A stretch of 59,840 bases of DNA from Granulicella sp. (GTDB lineage Bacteria; Acidobacteriota; Terriglobia; Terriglobales; Acidobacteriaceae): NCBI GenBank assembly GCA_025357875.1, contig JANYLK010000033.1, forward strand, positions 1 to 59,840, written 5' to 3'. A program made the translations under genes and the position numbers. This document shows positions 17,382-26,332 of this stretch, piece after piece (position 1 is the first letter of the stretch; every line of letters begins with the position of its first letter). Below the pieces are notes generated by a model. The model was not told the DNA's origin and made no database searches. It was given only the letters and a program-made list of their open reading frames with translations.

Positions 17382-18650
17382 ATGGAAGAGAAGGGTAGGC
17401 TGCGTGGGCTGATATTGGGCATTGAAAGCTCGTGCGACGAGACGGCCGCGGCGGTCGTTCGCGAGGGAAGGGAAGTCCTTTCGAATGTGGTGGCTTCGCA
17501 GATCGCACTGCATGCGAACTACGGCGGGGTGGTACCAGAGTTGGCCAGCCGGGAGCATCTGAGGAATATTGTTCCGGTCGTGAGGGCGGCGATGGCAGAG
17601 GCGGCGCGGGTTTCGCCGGGACTTTCATTTGCGGATCTGGATGCGATTGCAGTGACTGAAGGCCCCGGGTTAGCCGGGGCGCTACTGGTAGGGATCACGT
17701 ATGCGAAGTCTCTGGCGCTGGGGCTGGAGAAGCCGCTAATTGCCGTGAATCATCTCGAAGGGCATATCCATGCAGTGCTGATGGAGGCCTGTCAGCAGGA
17801 GAAGCCGATGGAGATGCCGCTGTTGGCGCTGGTGGTCAGTGGGGGACATACGCATTTGTATCTGGCGGACAGGAGTGGTAACCGCACGGTTGGCGTAGAG
17901 AGTGCGTCGACCGTGGGGTACCTGGATTCTCTGCCGGGATTGTGGCGGTATCGGAACGTCGGCCGGACCGTGGATGACGCGGCGGGCGAAGCTTTCGATA
18001 AGGTCGCCAAGCTGCTGGGCTTGGGATATCCGGGTGGGCCGTGGATGGATGCGCTGGCAGGGCATGGGAATCCGCGGGCGGTGGAGTTTCGTTTTGGACA
18101 GATCAAGCCGCGTGCGCCGCGACCTGGGATTGTGAACAAGAAGGCTTCGGGGCTACCAGCGGTCGGGCCTACGTTTGATTTTTCATTTAGTGGGATCAAA
18201 ACAGCGGTACTGCGGTATATCCAGGCACATGGGATGGTGGCAGCGATCGAGGTGCGGAGAAGTGCGCTGGGTGCGGCGCTGAAGGCGAATCCGGGGCTGA
18301 AGCCCCAAGAGGCGCTGGGGATGCCAGAGCTTTTCGACACTGAGGCGCTGGATTTAATCGCGTCGTTTCAGTATGCGGTGGTGGGTAATCTGATACGGCA
18401 GACGTTTGCGGCGGCGGGGACGTTCGAGGTACGGGGAATTGTGGTGTCGGGCGGCGTGTCGGCGAACAGCGAGTTGCGGCGGCGGTTTGCGGAGGAGGGC
18501 GCGCGGCGTGGACTGTCGGTGGCGTTTCCTTCTGTGGGGATGTCTACGGATAATGCGGCGATGATCGCGGCAGCAGCCTGGCCGAAGTATGTTTCAAGGG
18601 AGTTTGCGGCGGAGTCATTGGTGGCGGTGCCGCAGCTAAGGCTGGGGTAG
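17382..18650 (+). CDS. tsaD: tRNA N6-threonylcarbamoyladenosine transferase TsaD
   Basis: 422 residues, longer than the usual 340 or so. Key motifs are LGIESSCDETAAAVV at the start, GGVVPELASREHLRNI (the metal-binding H..H type region), VTEGPGLAGALLVG, NHLEGHIHAV, LVVSGGHTHL, GRTVDDAAGEAFDKVAK, FSFSGIKTAV, VVSGGVSANSELR and STDNAAMIA. The enzyme transfers threonylcarbamoyl to A37 of ANN-decoding tRNAs with TsaB/TsaE. Extra length comes from about 20 residues between HTHLYLADRSG and GRTVDD, and an Ala/Gly-rich stretch before FDTEALDLIASFQ. These are insertions in loops and core motifs are intact. Confidence 0.95.
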   Translation: MEEKGRLRGLILGIESSCDETAAAVVREGREVLSNVVASQIALHANYGGVVPELASREHLRNIVPVVRAAMAEAARVSPGLSFADLDAIAVTEGPGLAGALLVGITYAKSLALGLEKPLIAVNHLEGHIHAVLMEACQQEKPMEMPLLALVVSGGHTHLYLADRSGNRTVGVESASTVGYLDSLPGLWRYRNVGRTVDDAAGEAFDKVAKLLGLGYPGGPWMDALAGHGNPRAVEFRFGQIKPRAPRPGIVNKKASGLPAVGPTFDFSFSGIKTAVLRYIQAHGMVAAIEVRRSALGAALKANPGLKPQEALGMPELFDTEALDLIASFQYAVVGNLIRQTFAAAGTFEVRGIVVSGGVSANSELRRRFAEEGARRGLSVAFPSVGMSTDNAAMIAAAAWPKYVSREFAAESLVAVPQLRLG

Positions 18651-18703
18651 GCTGGGGGCCACATTCTGCGTCTGGGCGTAAGAAGTCGGCACTACGCAAG
18701 GGC

Positions 18704-19195
18704 CTAGTTCTTCTGGTGCATCTCTTGTTGACGCATGGGCATGCGGTCGATAGTGTCGCGAAGTCTGGAGAACGGAATAGGTTGGTGGGAACGCAGCTTT
18801 TCCCTGCCATCTTTGCCGGCAAGGATGACGGTGAAGTCGCTTGGAGACACTTTGAAACGGCGCCGCGCTGCAGTCTGATCACTATCCGGCGAGGTCAGCC
18901 GAAGCTTGGGATGTTCGGGCAACGTGGCCAGCGTCTGGCTCTGGTCTTCAAGCACGATGACTACTTGACGCTCGTCAGCCTCCGTCTTATTTTCGTGGAG
19001 TGCTGACAACTGTGTGGCCGCGCGCAGGTCGGATATGGATGGGGTGAAGACGTAGAGTGGACGCATGTTGCCGAACAGCGGCGTTGTCTTCACGGATGGA
19101 CTTCCCGCATTACCTGTTTGGGAATTCGTATTAGCGGTCAGGAAAAGGAACAGCGATGCAGCAGTCGCGTAGATCGCTCTGTTGAGCCAGGACAT
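18704..19195 (-). CDS. Secreted DUF4174-domain protein
   Basis: 163 residues from ATG 19195 (MSWLNRAIYATAASLFLFLTA), chosen because it begins the signal peptide; a start ten codons upstream is possible. The body has RPLYVFTPSISDLRAATQ, then VVIVLEDQ, FTVILAGKDGREKLRSH and DTIDRMPMRQQEM. The last two are the hallmark of DUF4174, a thioredoxin-like-fold family of unknown function found in secreted bacterial proteins. No CxxC redox pair is visible. It is convergent with tsaD and divergent from cysS. Confidence 0.82.
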   Translation of the reverse strand: MSWLNRAIYATAASLFLFLTANTNSQTGNAGSPSVKTTPLFGNMRPLYVFTPSISDLRAATQLSALHENKTEADERQVVIVLEDQSQTLATLPEHPKLRLTSPDSDQTAARRRFKVSPSDFTVILAGKDGREKLRSHQPIPFSRLRDTIDRMPMRQQEMHQKN

Positions 19196-19332
19196 CGTTG
19201 TAGTCGGGAAACGCGGCCCAATCACCTTAGGTTAGATGACGACGGCGGGCCTGTAGAATCTACAGGGAGCAATTTAGACGGAAAGTGTGGTCTGCACGGG
19301 GCGTCGTTGTGCGCGCTGGATGCGGCGGTGTG

Positions 19333-20838
19333 GTGAGTGCAGTGGCGTCGTTGGAACTCTTCAATACATTGAGTGGCAAGCTGGAAACACTGGAGCCGGT
19401 GGGCGCGCCGGCGCTGCGCATGTACGCGTGCGGGCCGACCGTTTACGACTACGGGCACATTGGAAACTTCAGGACGTTTCTGCATGTCGACGTGCTGCGT
19501 CGGTTCTTGCGGCAGCAGGGGATGGCCGTCGAACATGTGATGAACGTGACCGATGTCGACGACAAGATCATCCGCAATGCACTGGCGGCGGGCAAGGGAA
19601 TCAGCGACTATACGGCGCGCTACGAGAAGGCTTTTTTTGAGGATATGGACTCGCTGGGGATCGAACGGCCGGAGCATCTGCCGCGCGCGACCGAGCACAT
19701 TCCAGAGATGGTGACGCTGATCGAGCGGTTGGCGGCGAAGGATATCGCCTACCGGACTGAGGACGGCAGTTGGTACTTCCGCATCGCGCGGTTTCCGGAT
19801 TACGGCAAACTGTCGAAGAAGGATTTCGACGGCATTGAAGACGGCGCACGCGTGGATGTGGATGAGTACGAGAAGGACGCGGCGCGGGACTTCGCGTTGT
19901 GGAAGGCGGTAAAGACCGGTCCCGATGGCGTGCCCGAGCCGAGTTGGCAGACGGCGCTGGGTGCGGGCCGGCCGGGGTGGCATATCGAGTGCTCGGCGAT
20001 GGCGACATCGCTGCTGGGTGAAAGCTTCGACCTGCACGCGGGCGGCGAAGACCTGATGTTTCCGCACCACGAGAATGAGATTGCACAGTCGGAGTCGGCC
20101 TCCGGCCACACCTTCGCTCGGCATTGGATGCACGTGCGCTTCCTGCTGGTCGAGGGAAAGAAGATGTCGAAGTCGGAAGGAAATTTTTATACGCTGCGGG
20201 ATCTGCTGCTGAAGGGCCATCGTGCTTCGGCAATCCGGTATCTACTTCTTTCGGTTCCATATCGTCACCAGATGAACTTCACATTCGAGGCTCTGAGCGC
20301 AGCGACCAATGCGATCGATCGGCTCCGAACGTTTCATGCGCGGATTCTGCGCGGCGGGTTTGTGGCGGGCGCGAATGAGGCAGTGCGGGCAGCTACGGCG
20401 AAGGCGGCAGCGGAATTTACAGCGGCGTTAGCGAATGACTTGAATACGGCTGAGGCGGCGGCGGCGATCTCGGAGATGGTACGCGCAGCGAATTCGTCTG
20501 CAGATGCGGGAACCCTGGGCGCGGAAAATGCGGACGAGATTCTGCGCGTCCTGACGACGTTTGATGGCGTGTTTGCGGTGCTGGTGGATCGCGATGCGGA
20601 ACTGACCAAGGCAGCGCTGGTGTGGGCGCAGGCTGAAGGCCGCGGCGACGAAGCTTCTGCCGAATTGGTCGCACGAATGGGGCAGAGCGATGCGGAGATT
20701 GACGCCCTGGTGGCGGAGCGTACACAGGCCAAGAAGACACGGAACTTCGCGCGGGCCGATGCAATTCGGGTGGAGCTAACGGCGAAGGGCATCGTGATTG
20801 AGGACGCGAAGGATGGGGTGCGTTGGAAGCGGAAGTAG
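19333..20838 (+). CDS. cysS: Cysteinyl-tRNA synthetase
   Basis: About 501 residues from GTG 19333; GTG 19285 and GTG 19345 (VASLELFNTL) are alternative starts and no ribosome-binding site decides. Class I motifs: MYACGPTVYDYGHIGNFRT (HIGH-like, with the zinc Cys), VMNVTDVDDKII, GWHIECSAM, LHAGGEDLMFPHHENEIAQ (zinc ligands) and KKMSKSEGN (KMSKS). The C-terminal anticodon-binding helices end in AKGIVIEDAKDGVRWKRK. It charges tRNA-Cys in the cytosol. Confidence 0.96.
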   Translation: MSAVASLELFNTLSGKLETLEPVGAPALRMYACGPTVYDYGHIGNFRTFLHVDVLRRFLRQQGMAVEHVMNVTDVDDKIIRNALAAGKGISDYTARYEKAFFEDMDSLGIERPEHLPRATEHIPEMVTLIERLAAKDIAYRTEDGSWYFRIARFPDYGKLSKKDFDGIEDGARVDVDEYEKDAARDFALWKAVKTGPDGVPEPSWQTALGAGRPGWHIECSAMATSLLGESFDLHAGGEDLMFPHHENEIAQSESASGHTFARHWMHVRFLLVEGKKMSKSEGNFYTLRDLLLKGHRASAIRYLLLSVPYRHQMNFTFEALSAATNAIDRLRTFHARILRGGFVAGANEAVRAATAKAAAEFTAALANDLNTAEAAAAISEMVRAANSSADAGTLGAENADEILRVLTTFDGVFAVLVDRDAELTKAALVWAQAEGRGDEASAELVARMGQSDAEIDALVAERTQAKKTRNFARADAIRVELTAKGIVIEDAKDGVRWKRK

Positions 20839-20881
20839 TTAAGGGGAGTCAGCCAAGCGTCACTGACAGATCAAAAGCGGG

Positions 20882-21283
20882 TTACCTGGGCCGATTGCCC
20901 TCCTGGGGTAGCGAGTGAAGATATCTAACGATCTGCCAACGCTGTATCTCGGGCAGCCCCGACCAAGCCGGCATCCCGTGGGCCAGCGATCCATTCCGCA
21001 GCAGCCACTGTATCTCCCCGTCGCTCGCCTGATGTATCCGGGCACTGCGAAGTGAAGGATGCTTGCCGAGCCCTGCAGCATCGCTGCCATGGCATGACGC
21101 ACAGTGCCGCGCAAAGACCACGGCGCCAGCCTCCACCGCCTGGGGGTCCAGCGCCTGCGGGTTGACGCGGACGCGGTCTTTTTGAGGAACTTTGGATTGC
21201 CAGGCTCCGTTGGAATCGCTAGCCGCCAGCCACGTCGAAGTTGACCCAAGGATCAAAGCCAGGCACAGTACTGTCCGCCTCAT
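20882..21283 (-). CDS. Small periplasmic mono-haem cytochrome c
   Basis: 133 residues with signal peptide MRRTVLCLALILGSTSTWLA. The class I cytochrome c domain has the haem-attachment motif CASCH near residue 61, preceded by GAVVFARH, and a likely axial Met in AHGMPAWSG, ending QRWQIVRYLHSLPQ. It accepts and donates electrons in the periplasm. Its ATG overlaps the stop of the upstream beta-barrel gene by four bases (ATGA), so the two are translationally coupled. Confidence 0.88.
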   Translation of the reverse strand: MRRTVLCLALILGSTSTWLAASDSNGAWQSKVPQKDRVRVNPQALDPQAVEAGAVVFARHCASCHGSDAAGLGKHPSLRSARIHQASDGEIQWLLRNGSLAHGMPAWSGLPEIQRWQIVRYLHSLPQEGNRPR

Positions 21284-22146
21284 CGCAGACCTCCTTTGCG
21301 ACGGAAGATCTGGTCGAATTCGTAAGCCACTCCAATGCGAACAATATGCGGCAGACTATAGCTGTTCAATCCGAATCCGGTCTCGAAGGAAAATCGTGGG
21401 CCATTAGGAATCTGCCATTGCGCCACAGGCCCGGCATACTGGGACGTGTTGTGCAGACCGGAAGTGTATCGATCGCCGAGCCCTCCATACAATTCTGCAC
21501 CTGTTGACATGTTATCCAGGCAAAAAGTGCACGCCGCCGCCGAAGCCCGCAGCCTCAAGGGTCGGCTCGCACCAAGCGCATAGCCAAACTCCCATGGTGA
21601 ATTGTTCAGGTTCTTTTCAAAAATCAAATTTTCAGAGAAATTCCAGCCCTTCACATCGCTAGAGAAAATCAGCTTGAATTCCACCTCGCGCTTCTTCTCC
21701 TGCCTGGTCTGCTGCACATCGTCCACAAAGTCTGCCGCGGCGTCATGCCCAACTACCTCCAACACGCTCTTGTCCGCCCCATTAATATCTTCAAACTCGA
21801 AATACAGGACGGGGTTGATCCAGAACTCCCTCATCAGAGGCCGAATTCGATTCTCCAATCGGAACCCTCCAAACACTGTGCTTTCATCTTTGGTCCCAGT
21901 CACGTCCACGTATAGTTCGGTCGTCCACCAAGCGGTCGTTCCATATTCAAATTCTGTGGAGTCGGCGAAGAAGCGGTGCCCCGGGTTCCGCGGCTTGCCA
22001 ATCGCCATCTTCGTTCCAATTTCAAGCGACCCCGGCTCTTCCATATGGTGGGAATAGGTTACAAAGTACGGAACCTCTTGCGCAGACGCAGGAGTGCCGG
22101 CAGATAACCATGCCAAAGTACCAAAACAAATCAACTTAAGGTTCAC
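21280..22146 (-). CDS. Predicted outer-membrane beta-barrel protein
   Basis: 288 residues with signal peptide MNLKLICFGTLAWLSAGTPASAQ. The rest alternates polar and hydrophobic residues in short strands with aromatic ends, for example TTELYVDVTGT, NPVLYFEFEDI, FKLIFSSDVKGWNFSENLIFE, PWEFGYALGAS, and a terminal strand VRIGVAYEFDQIF. This is typical of a transmembrane beta-barrel. It has no specific family signature I recognise. It is the first gene of a pair with cytochrome c and lies 39 bases behind a long palindrome (22185-22211), suggesting regulated expression. A link to extracellular or periplasmic electron transfer is conjecture. Confidence 0.7.
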   Translation of the reverse strand: MNLKLICFGTLAWLSAGTPASAQEVPYFVTYSHHMEEPGSLEIGTKMAIGKPRNPGHRFFADSTEFEYGTTAWWTTELYVDVTGTKDESTVFGGFRLENRIRPLMREFWINPVLYFEFEDINGADKSVLEVVGHDAAADFVDDVQQTRQEKKREVEFKLIFSSDVKGWNFSENLIFEKNLNNSPWEFGYALGASRPLRLRASAAACTFCLDNMSTGAELYGGLGDRYTSGLHNTSQYAGPVAQWQIPNGPRFSFETGFGLNSYSLPHIVRIGVAYEFDQIFRRKGGLR

Positions 22147-22184
22147 GCAATCTTCCTCTCGACCCCACCAAGGCAGTAGTTGTC

Positions 22185-22211
22185 TATATAAGACTAACTT
22201 GGTCTTATATA
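22185..22211 (-). promoter_or_regulatory. Long palindromic operator candidate before the beta-barrel/cytochrome operon
   Basis: Arms TATATAAGAC (22185-22194) and GTCTTATATA (22202-22211) around a seven-base centre, itself partly symmetric (CTAACTTGG). The block ends 38 bases upstream of the ATG at 22146, where a repressor would cover the promoter. The type of regulator cannot be named from this sequence. Confidence 0.65.
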
Positions 22212-22342
22212 AATCGCCAATCTATACCGGCGAAGGGCAACTATCGCGACGCGAAGAGGGAATATCTTGCACTTTACCGTCACCCTAGCCAGATCAGTAG
22301 CAAAGGAATCGCCTGCGTCCTTACCTAAGGACACCCTGCGGA

Positions 22343-23293
22343 TCACTCTTCGATAGCGCACTCCAGCAATGGATTGGTGGGTGGTGGGGCGGCCTTGGTG
22401 CGGGAGAGGATTACCGTGGCGACCGCGCAGAGGATGATGACGCTGCCGAGGATTTCGGCGGGGGCGAGGCGCTCGTGGAAGAGGGCGACGCCGAGCAGGA
22501 CGGCGATGACTGGATTGACGAACGCGTACGTCGAGACCTTGGTTACGGGGACGTGCTTGAGCAGGTAGACGTATGCGGTGAGGCCGACCACGGAGCCGAA
22601 GACAGCGAGATAGAGGGTAGCCAGCAGTCCGGCACTCGTCCACTGGGCGGTCTGAAAGTTCCCTGCGGCGATGGCGATGGTGAGGTTGACCACGCTGGCT
22701 GCGCCGATCTGCCAAGTGGTCGCGGCAAAGGTGTCGACCTGGAAGCGGAAGCGGCGCGAGAGGACCGAACCAACCGCGAAACACAGCGCGGCGAGGACCA
22801 GAATGAGGAAGCCGTTGAGGCTACCGGACCTGTGGCCGGACGTGGTGCGGAGGCTCGGCCAGAGCAGCGCCAACATGCCAGTGGCTCCGAGCAGGGTGCC
22901 GAGCCAGCCGCGCAGGTTGAGCGTTTCACCACCGGGCAGGGCCGTCTCCATCAGCGCGACCAGGATGGGAATCATGGCGATGACCAGCGAGGCGTATCCA
23001 GAGGCGACTTTGGTCTCGGCCCATATGAGCAGGACATTGTTGGCGGACATGAAGAGCACGCCGACTAGCGCGAGTTGCCACGCGGTGCGGCGTGGGACGC
23101 GGAGGCTGACACCGCGGGCGACACAGAAGGCATAGAGGATCGCGGCGGAGATGAGCGTGCGCAAGGCTCCCACCAGCGGCGGGGCAAGATGCAGGCCGGC
23201 AATGTGGATGGCTCCGTAGGTGGAGCCCCAGAAGAAGTACACGCAGGCGAAGGCGACTGCGATGCGATGTTTTTGAGAGAGCGTGCGAAGCAT
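22343..23293 (-). CDS. EamA/DMT-family inner-membrane exporter
   Basis: 316 residues with ten hydrophobic segments in two repeats. The first half opens FACVYFFWGSTYGAIHIAG with LRTLISAAILYAF and ASLVIAMIPILVALME; the second opens NGFLILVLAALCFAVGSVLSRR with AYVYLLKHVPVTKVSTYAFVNPVIAVLLG. This is the EamA (RhaT/YedA-like) drug/metabolite transporter pattern. Substrates in the family include amino acids, sugars and drugs, and cannot be told here. The gene is monocistronic and divergent from 23372. Confidence 0.9.
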   Translation of the reverse strand: MLRTLSQKHRIAVAFACVYFFWGSTYGAIHIAGLHLAPPLVGALRTLISAAILYAFCVARGVSLRVPRRTAWQLALVGVLFMSANNVLLIWAETKVASGYASLVIAMIPILVALMETALPGGETLNLRGWLGTLLGATGMLALLWPSLRTTSGHRSGSLNGFLILVLAALCFAVGSVLSRRFRFQVDTFAATTWQIGAASVVNLTIAIAAGNFQTAQWTSAGLLATLYLAVFGSVVGLTAYVYLLKHVPVTKVSTYAFVNPVIAVLLGVALFHERLAPAEILGSVIILCAVATVILSRTKAAPPPTNPLLECAIEE

Positions 23294-23371
23294 CTATCCC
23301 TATCGTACTTAGGTTCGAGATGCCGCGCAGGTTGCGCAGATGCGTCTAAACTTTGTTTGGGCGGGCATTCG

Positions 23372-24433
23372 ATGAAGAAGCTGTTTGTAACTTGGGGTTT
23401 GGGCCTGATGCTTGCGGTGGCCTGCGCGGGAACGGCTGTGGCGCAGCCCAGGCCGCAGCAGCCATTGCCGGATGTGTCGAAGACGTCGGCTGGCGCGCCA
23501 CATCGGACGCGGCTGATCCTGAAGGATGGCAGCTACCAACTCGTGATGAGCTACCAGGTAAAGGGCAAGATTGTCGACTACGTTAGCGCCGAGCGCGGGG
23601 AGAAAGAGGAGCTTCCAGCGGCCCTGGTGGACTGGGATGCCACGCATAAGTGGGAGCGAAGTCACTCGCCGACGGATGAGGCGAGGGCAGGGCAGGTTCC
23701 CGTCATTGATCCCGAGTTGCTGAAGGAGGAGGCGGATCGTAGGGCACTAACGCCAGAAGTTGCGCCGGATTTGAGCCTTCCAGAGCTCGACAGCGTGGTG
23801 GCGCTCGATTATTTTCGCGGCACGCCGGAGCTCGTCCCGCTGGTGCAGACCGACGGCGAATTGAACCACACTACCGGCCACAATGTCTTGAAGCTGGCTA
23901 TCAACCCGCGATCGGCTCAGCACCAGATCGTGCAGCTCAAGGGAGAAACATCGGCAGTACAGATGCACGTGGAACAGCCGACGATCTATCTGCGTGTAGG
24001 GGATGGTTCTGGAATTCGTCCGGGTGGAACTCCGCTTGTAGTGGACACACATGGATCTGGGGCAAGCGGTTCGGCTGGGGTGAAGAAAGACTCGAGCGGC
24101 GGTTCACAGGACAGCGGCTACGTGATGGTGCGGGCGGACGTGCGCACCGATGTGCGGGTGGTGGCGAGCTTCAGTATCGGACTGCTGGGTGGCACGAAGA
24201 CACAGGAAGACGTGATCGAAACGACCAGCGAACTGTTGCCGGGTGGTCATTGGATGAAGGTGACGCCGAAGAAGCCTCTGGACTTTGGCGAGTATGCGCT
24301 GATCGAGGTAATCTCCGACAAGGAGATCAACATGGGCGTATGGGATTTTGGTGTGCATCCGGTTGCGCCGGAGAATCGTGATGTGATGAAACCGCAGCCA
24401 AAGCGGCCGGTCACCTTGGAGCGGCGGCACTAA
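23372..24433 (+). CDS. Secreted protein of unknown function
   Basis: 353 residues from ATG 23372 (MKKLFVTWGLGLMLAVACAG), chosen because it begins the signal peptide; the frame is open further upstream but reads antisense to the exporter. After the cleavage region the sequence has RTRLILKDGSYQLVMSYQV and VDYVSAERGEKEELP, a motif seen in Acidobacteria secreted proteins of no known role. A beta-rich domain follows with YLRVGDGSG and FSIGLLGGTK, ending EVISDKEINMGVWDFGVHP. No catalytic motif is seen. It is convergent with the AI-2E-type transporter, only 12 bases apart. Confidence 0.75.
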   Translation: MKKLFVTWGLGLMLAVACAGTAVAQPRPQQPLPDVSKTSAGAPHRTRLILKDGSYQLVMSYQVKGKIVDYVSAERGEKEELPAALVDWDATHKWERSHSPTDEARAGQVPVIDPELLKEEADRRALTPEVAPDLSLPELDSVVALDYFRGTPELVPLVQTDGELNHTTGHNVLKLAINPRSAQHQIVQLKGETSAVQMHVEQPTIYLRVGDGSGIRPGGTPLVVDTHGSGASGSAGVKKDSSGGSQDSGYVMVRADVRTDVRVVASFSIGLLGGTKTQEDVIETTSELLPGGHWMKVTPKKPLDFGEYALIEVISDKEINMGVWDFGVHPVAPENRDVMKPQPKRPVTLERRH

Positions 24434-24445
24434 GGTGGCCTATCG

Positions 24446-26221
24446 CTAGGCCCGACGCGTTGCGCGTTGCCAGGCTTCAACCTGCCTGACCGATTGCGCC
24501 ATGGTGCTAACGACGATTTCGGGCCGCGCAGGTCCGAATCGAGTAAGCATGTCGTCAGCATCTTCGCAGGAGTTCCACAGCGCGACGGCGACGCGATTCC
24601 CGGCCATGTGCTCGCGTACTCGCTGGCACAATTTACGACTCTGCGCGAAGGCAAACGGCGGCAACGCCGAGATGAAGATTACGGTGTCCTTCTCCGCCGC
24701 CAGCGATCCAAGGATCACGTCGGACATGGCATCGTCGGCCAGCATCAGTGTCTGGTATCCCGCGCGTTCGAGCAACTGGGTCAACATCACGGTGGCGAGC
24801 TCGTCTGCTTTGTCACCAGTGAAGACGCAGACCACGGCAATCTCCTTCTCGGCGAGGGCTTGGCTGGCGGGGACCGGCATGGACTTCTCCGGCTGATACT
24901 CGCTCAGGCGGGCCACTAGTTCGCTCAGGCACAGCAATGCGAAATCCCATCGCACGTCGCTAAGCGCGCCTTTGTGCCTGTCTTCTTCGGCGAGGCTGAG
25001 AACGGGAACGATGACGGAGTCGTACAGCTCGGCCAGAGGTTTGCCATCGAGGAATTTCTCCGCGACCGCCCATGCTTCCGCTTGATCCATCGCCAGCAGA
25101 CGCTCGTAGACACGGGCCGCCGGAGATAACTTTGCATTGGAGCCCAGCAGCGTGTGCAGAAACGAAAGCTGCGGAACGTAGCGGCCCAGCACCACGACGC
25201 AGACCGTCAGCGGAGTTGAGAGCGCAAGGCCAGGCAATCCCCACAGCATGGACCAGAAGATTGCGCTGCCCAGCAGAGCCAGAGACGAGATGCCTGTCCG
25301 CGAACTGAAGATCCAGGGTTCGATCATGTTGCCCACCGTCATCTCCAGCACGAAGAAGAGGCCCACCACCAGCATGGGGGTCCACCAGCTCGTCGAAATT
25401 GCGACCGAGAGCATCAATGGCAGGGTCATGCCGATCAGCACTCCGGCGAATGGCACGATGCGCAGCGCCCCGGCGATCACGCCCCAAAGGGTCGCCTGCG
25501 GTACATGCAGCAAATACAAACCTGCGCCCACGACAATCCCGTAACAGGCATTAACCTGGAACTGCATGACCAAATATCGACTGATGCGCGAGGTTGCTTC
25601 CTCCAGCGCCTGGGTCATGACATTGATATTTCCCATGCCTGCGAGCAGCAGCAAGCGATGGCGCAAATCTTCCCGATACATCAACATGTAGATCGTAAAG
25701 ATGAGGACGATACCGACCTGGCCTATCGGCTCGAGGATGGATCGGATGACGCTCGCGGTGGCCTGTAGCTGATCCGAGCGCGCGCCGACGACCTGCACTC
25801 GTACCGCATCGCGTGCATCGGGCTCGCGGGTCGCGGCGAGGTCGCGGCTCATGTCTTCGATCATTGCGAGCGCGGTCTCCAGCGATCCCTCCGACGAGGA
25901 GTGCATGGATTGGATCTTCTGGTGAATGTTCGCTCGATAGCTGGGCAGCGTCTGCGCGACGCTAAGGACCTGCCGCGACAGCACGTAGGCACCCACGGCC
26001 AAAAGTACGCAGGTCAGCAGGGCGACGATTGCGACCGCAAACTTTCTCTGGACACCCCAGGTTTCCAGTCGCGTGACGGCGGGTACGAGCAAGAAAGAGA
26101 GAGTCAGCGCGAAGGCTAGGGGGATGAGGATGACCTTCGCGAATAGCAGCAGGATGACGATGCCCACAAACAGAAGGACAGACATGCTGGCTGAAGATTC
26201 AGGAATCCTCACACGGTTCAT
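24446..26221 (-). CDS. AI-2E (PerM) family transporter fused to a B12-binding-like domain
   Basis: 591 residues. Residues 1 to about 350 are an AI-2E/PerM permease: paired N-terminal helices, a periplasmic helical stretch (residues 80-150), then GQVGIVLIFTIYMLMYREDLR, WGVIAGALRIVPFAGVLIGM and SMLWGLPGLALSTPLTVCVVVLGR. A helical linker (about 360-455) leads to a Rossmann-like domain: IAVVCVFTGDKADELATVML, AGYQTLMLADDAMSDVI, EKDTVIFISALPP. That order resembles cobalamin-binding domains, but the cobalamin His of DxHxxG is absent (GDKADE). It may sense a different ligand or only bind partners. Substrate unknown. Confidence 0.82.
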   Translation of the reverse strand: MNRVRIPESSASMSVLLFVGIVILLLFAKVILIPLAFALTLSFLLVPAVTRLETWGVQRKFAVAIVALLTCVLLAVGAYVLSRQVLSVAQTLPSYRANIHQKIQSMHSSSEGSLETALAMIEDMSRDLAATREPDARDAVRVQVVGARSDQLQATASVIRSILEPIGQVGIVLIFTIYMLMYREDLRHRLLLLAGMGNINVMTQALEEATSRISRYLVMQFQVNACYGIVVGAGLYLLHVPQATLWGVIAGALRIVPFAGVLIGMTLPLMLSVAISTSWWTPMLVVGLFFVLEMTVGNMIEPWIFSSRTGISSLALLGSAIFWSMLWGLPGLALSTPLTVCVVVLGRYVPQLSFLHTLLGSNAKLSPAARVYERLLAMDQAEAWAVAEKFLDGKPLAELYDSVIVPVLSLAEEDRHKGALSDVRWDFALLCLSELVARLSEYQPEKSMPVPASQALAEKEIAVVCVFTGDKADELATVMLTQLLERAGYQTLMLADDAMSDVILGSLAAEKDTVIFISALPPFAFAQSRKLCQRVREHMAGNRVAVALWNSCEDADDMLTRFGPARPEIVVSTMAQSVRQVEAWQRATRRA

Positions 26222-26332
26222 AACGCCTCATCGGACAGCTTTTGCTTTCCGGCAAGGATACAGGAGGAGTCGCATCGCCCGTTCAGGCTTGAGTCAATTT
26301 TCTGCAGGGTGGGAGCAGCGGAGCGCAACGTC

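Noticed and set aside
19222..20220. Minus-strand frame opposite cysS
   Set aside because: Antisense of a clearly identified synthetase.
23075..23371. N-terminal 99-codon extension of the secreted protein
   Set aside because: It reads antisense to the exporter gene and lacks a signal peptide; the ATG at 23372 starts the signal sequence.
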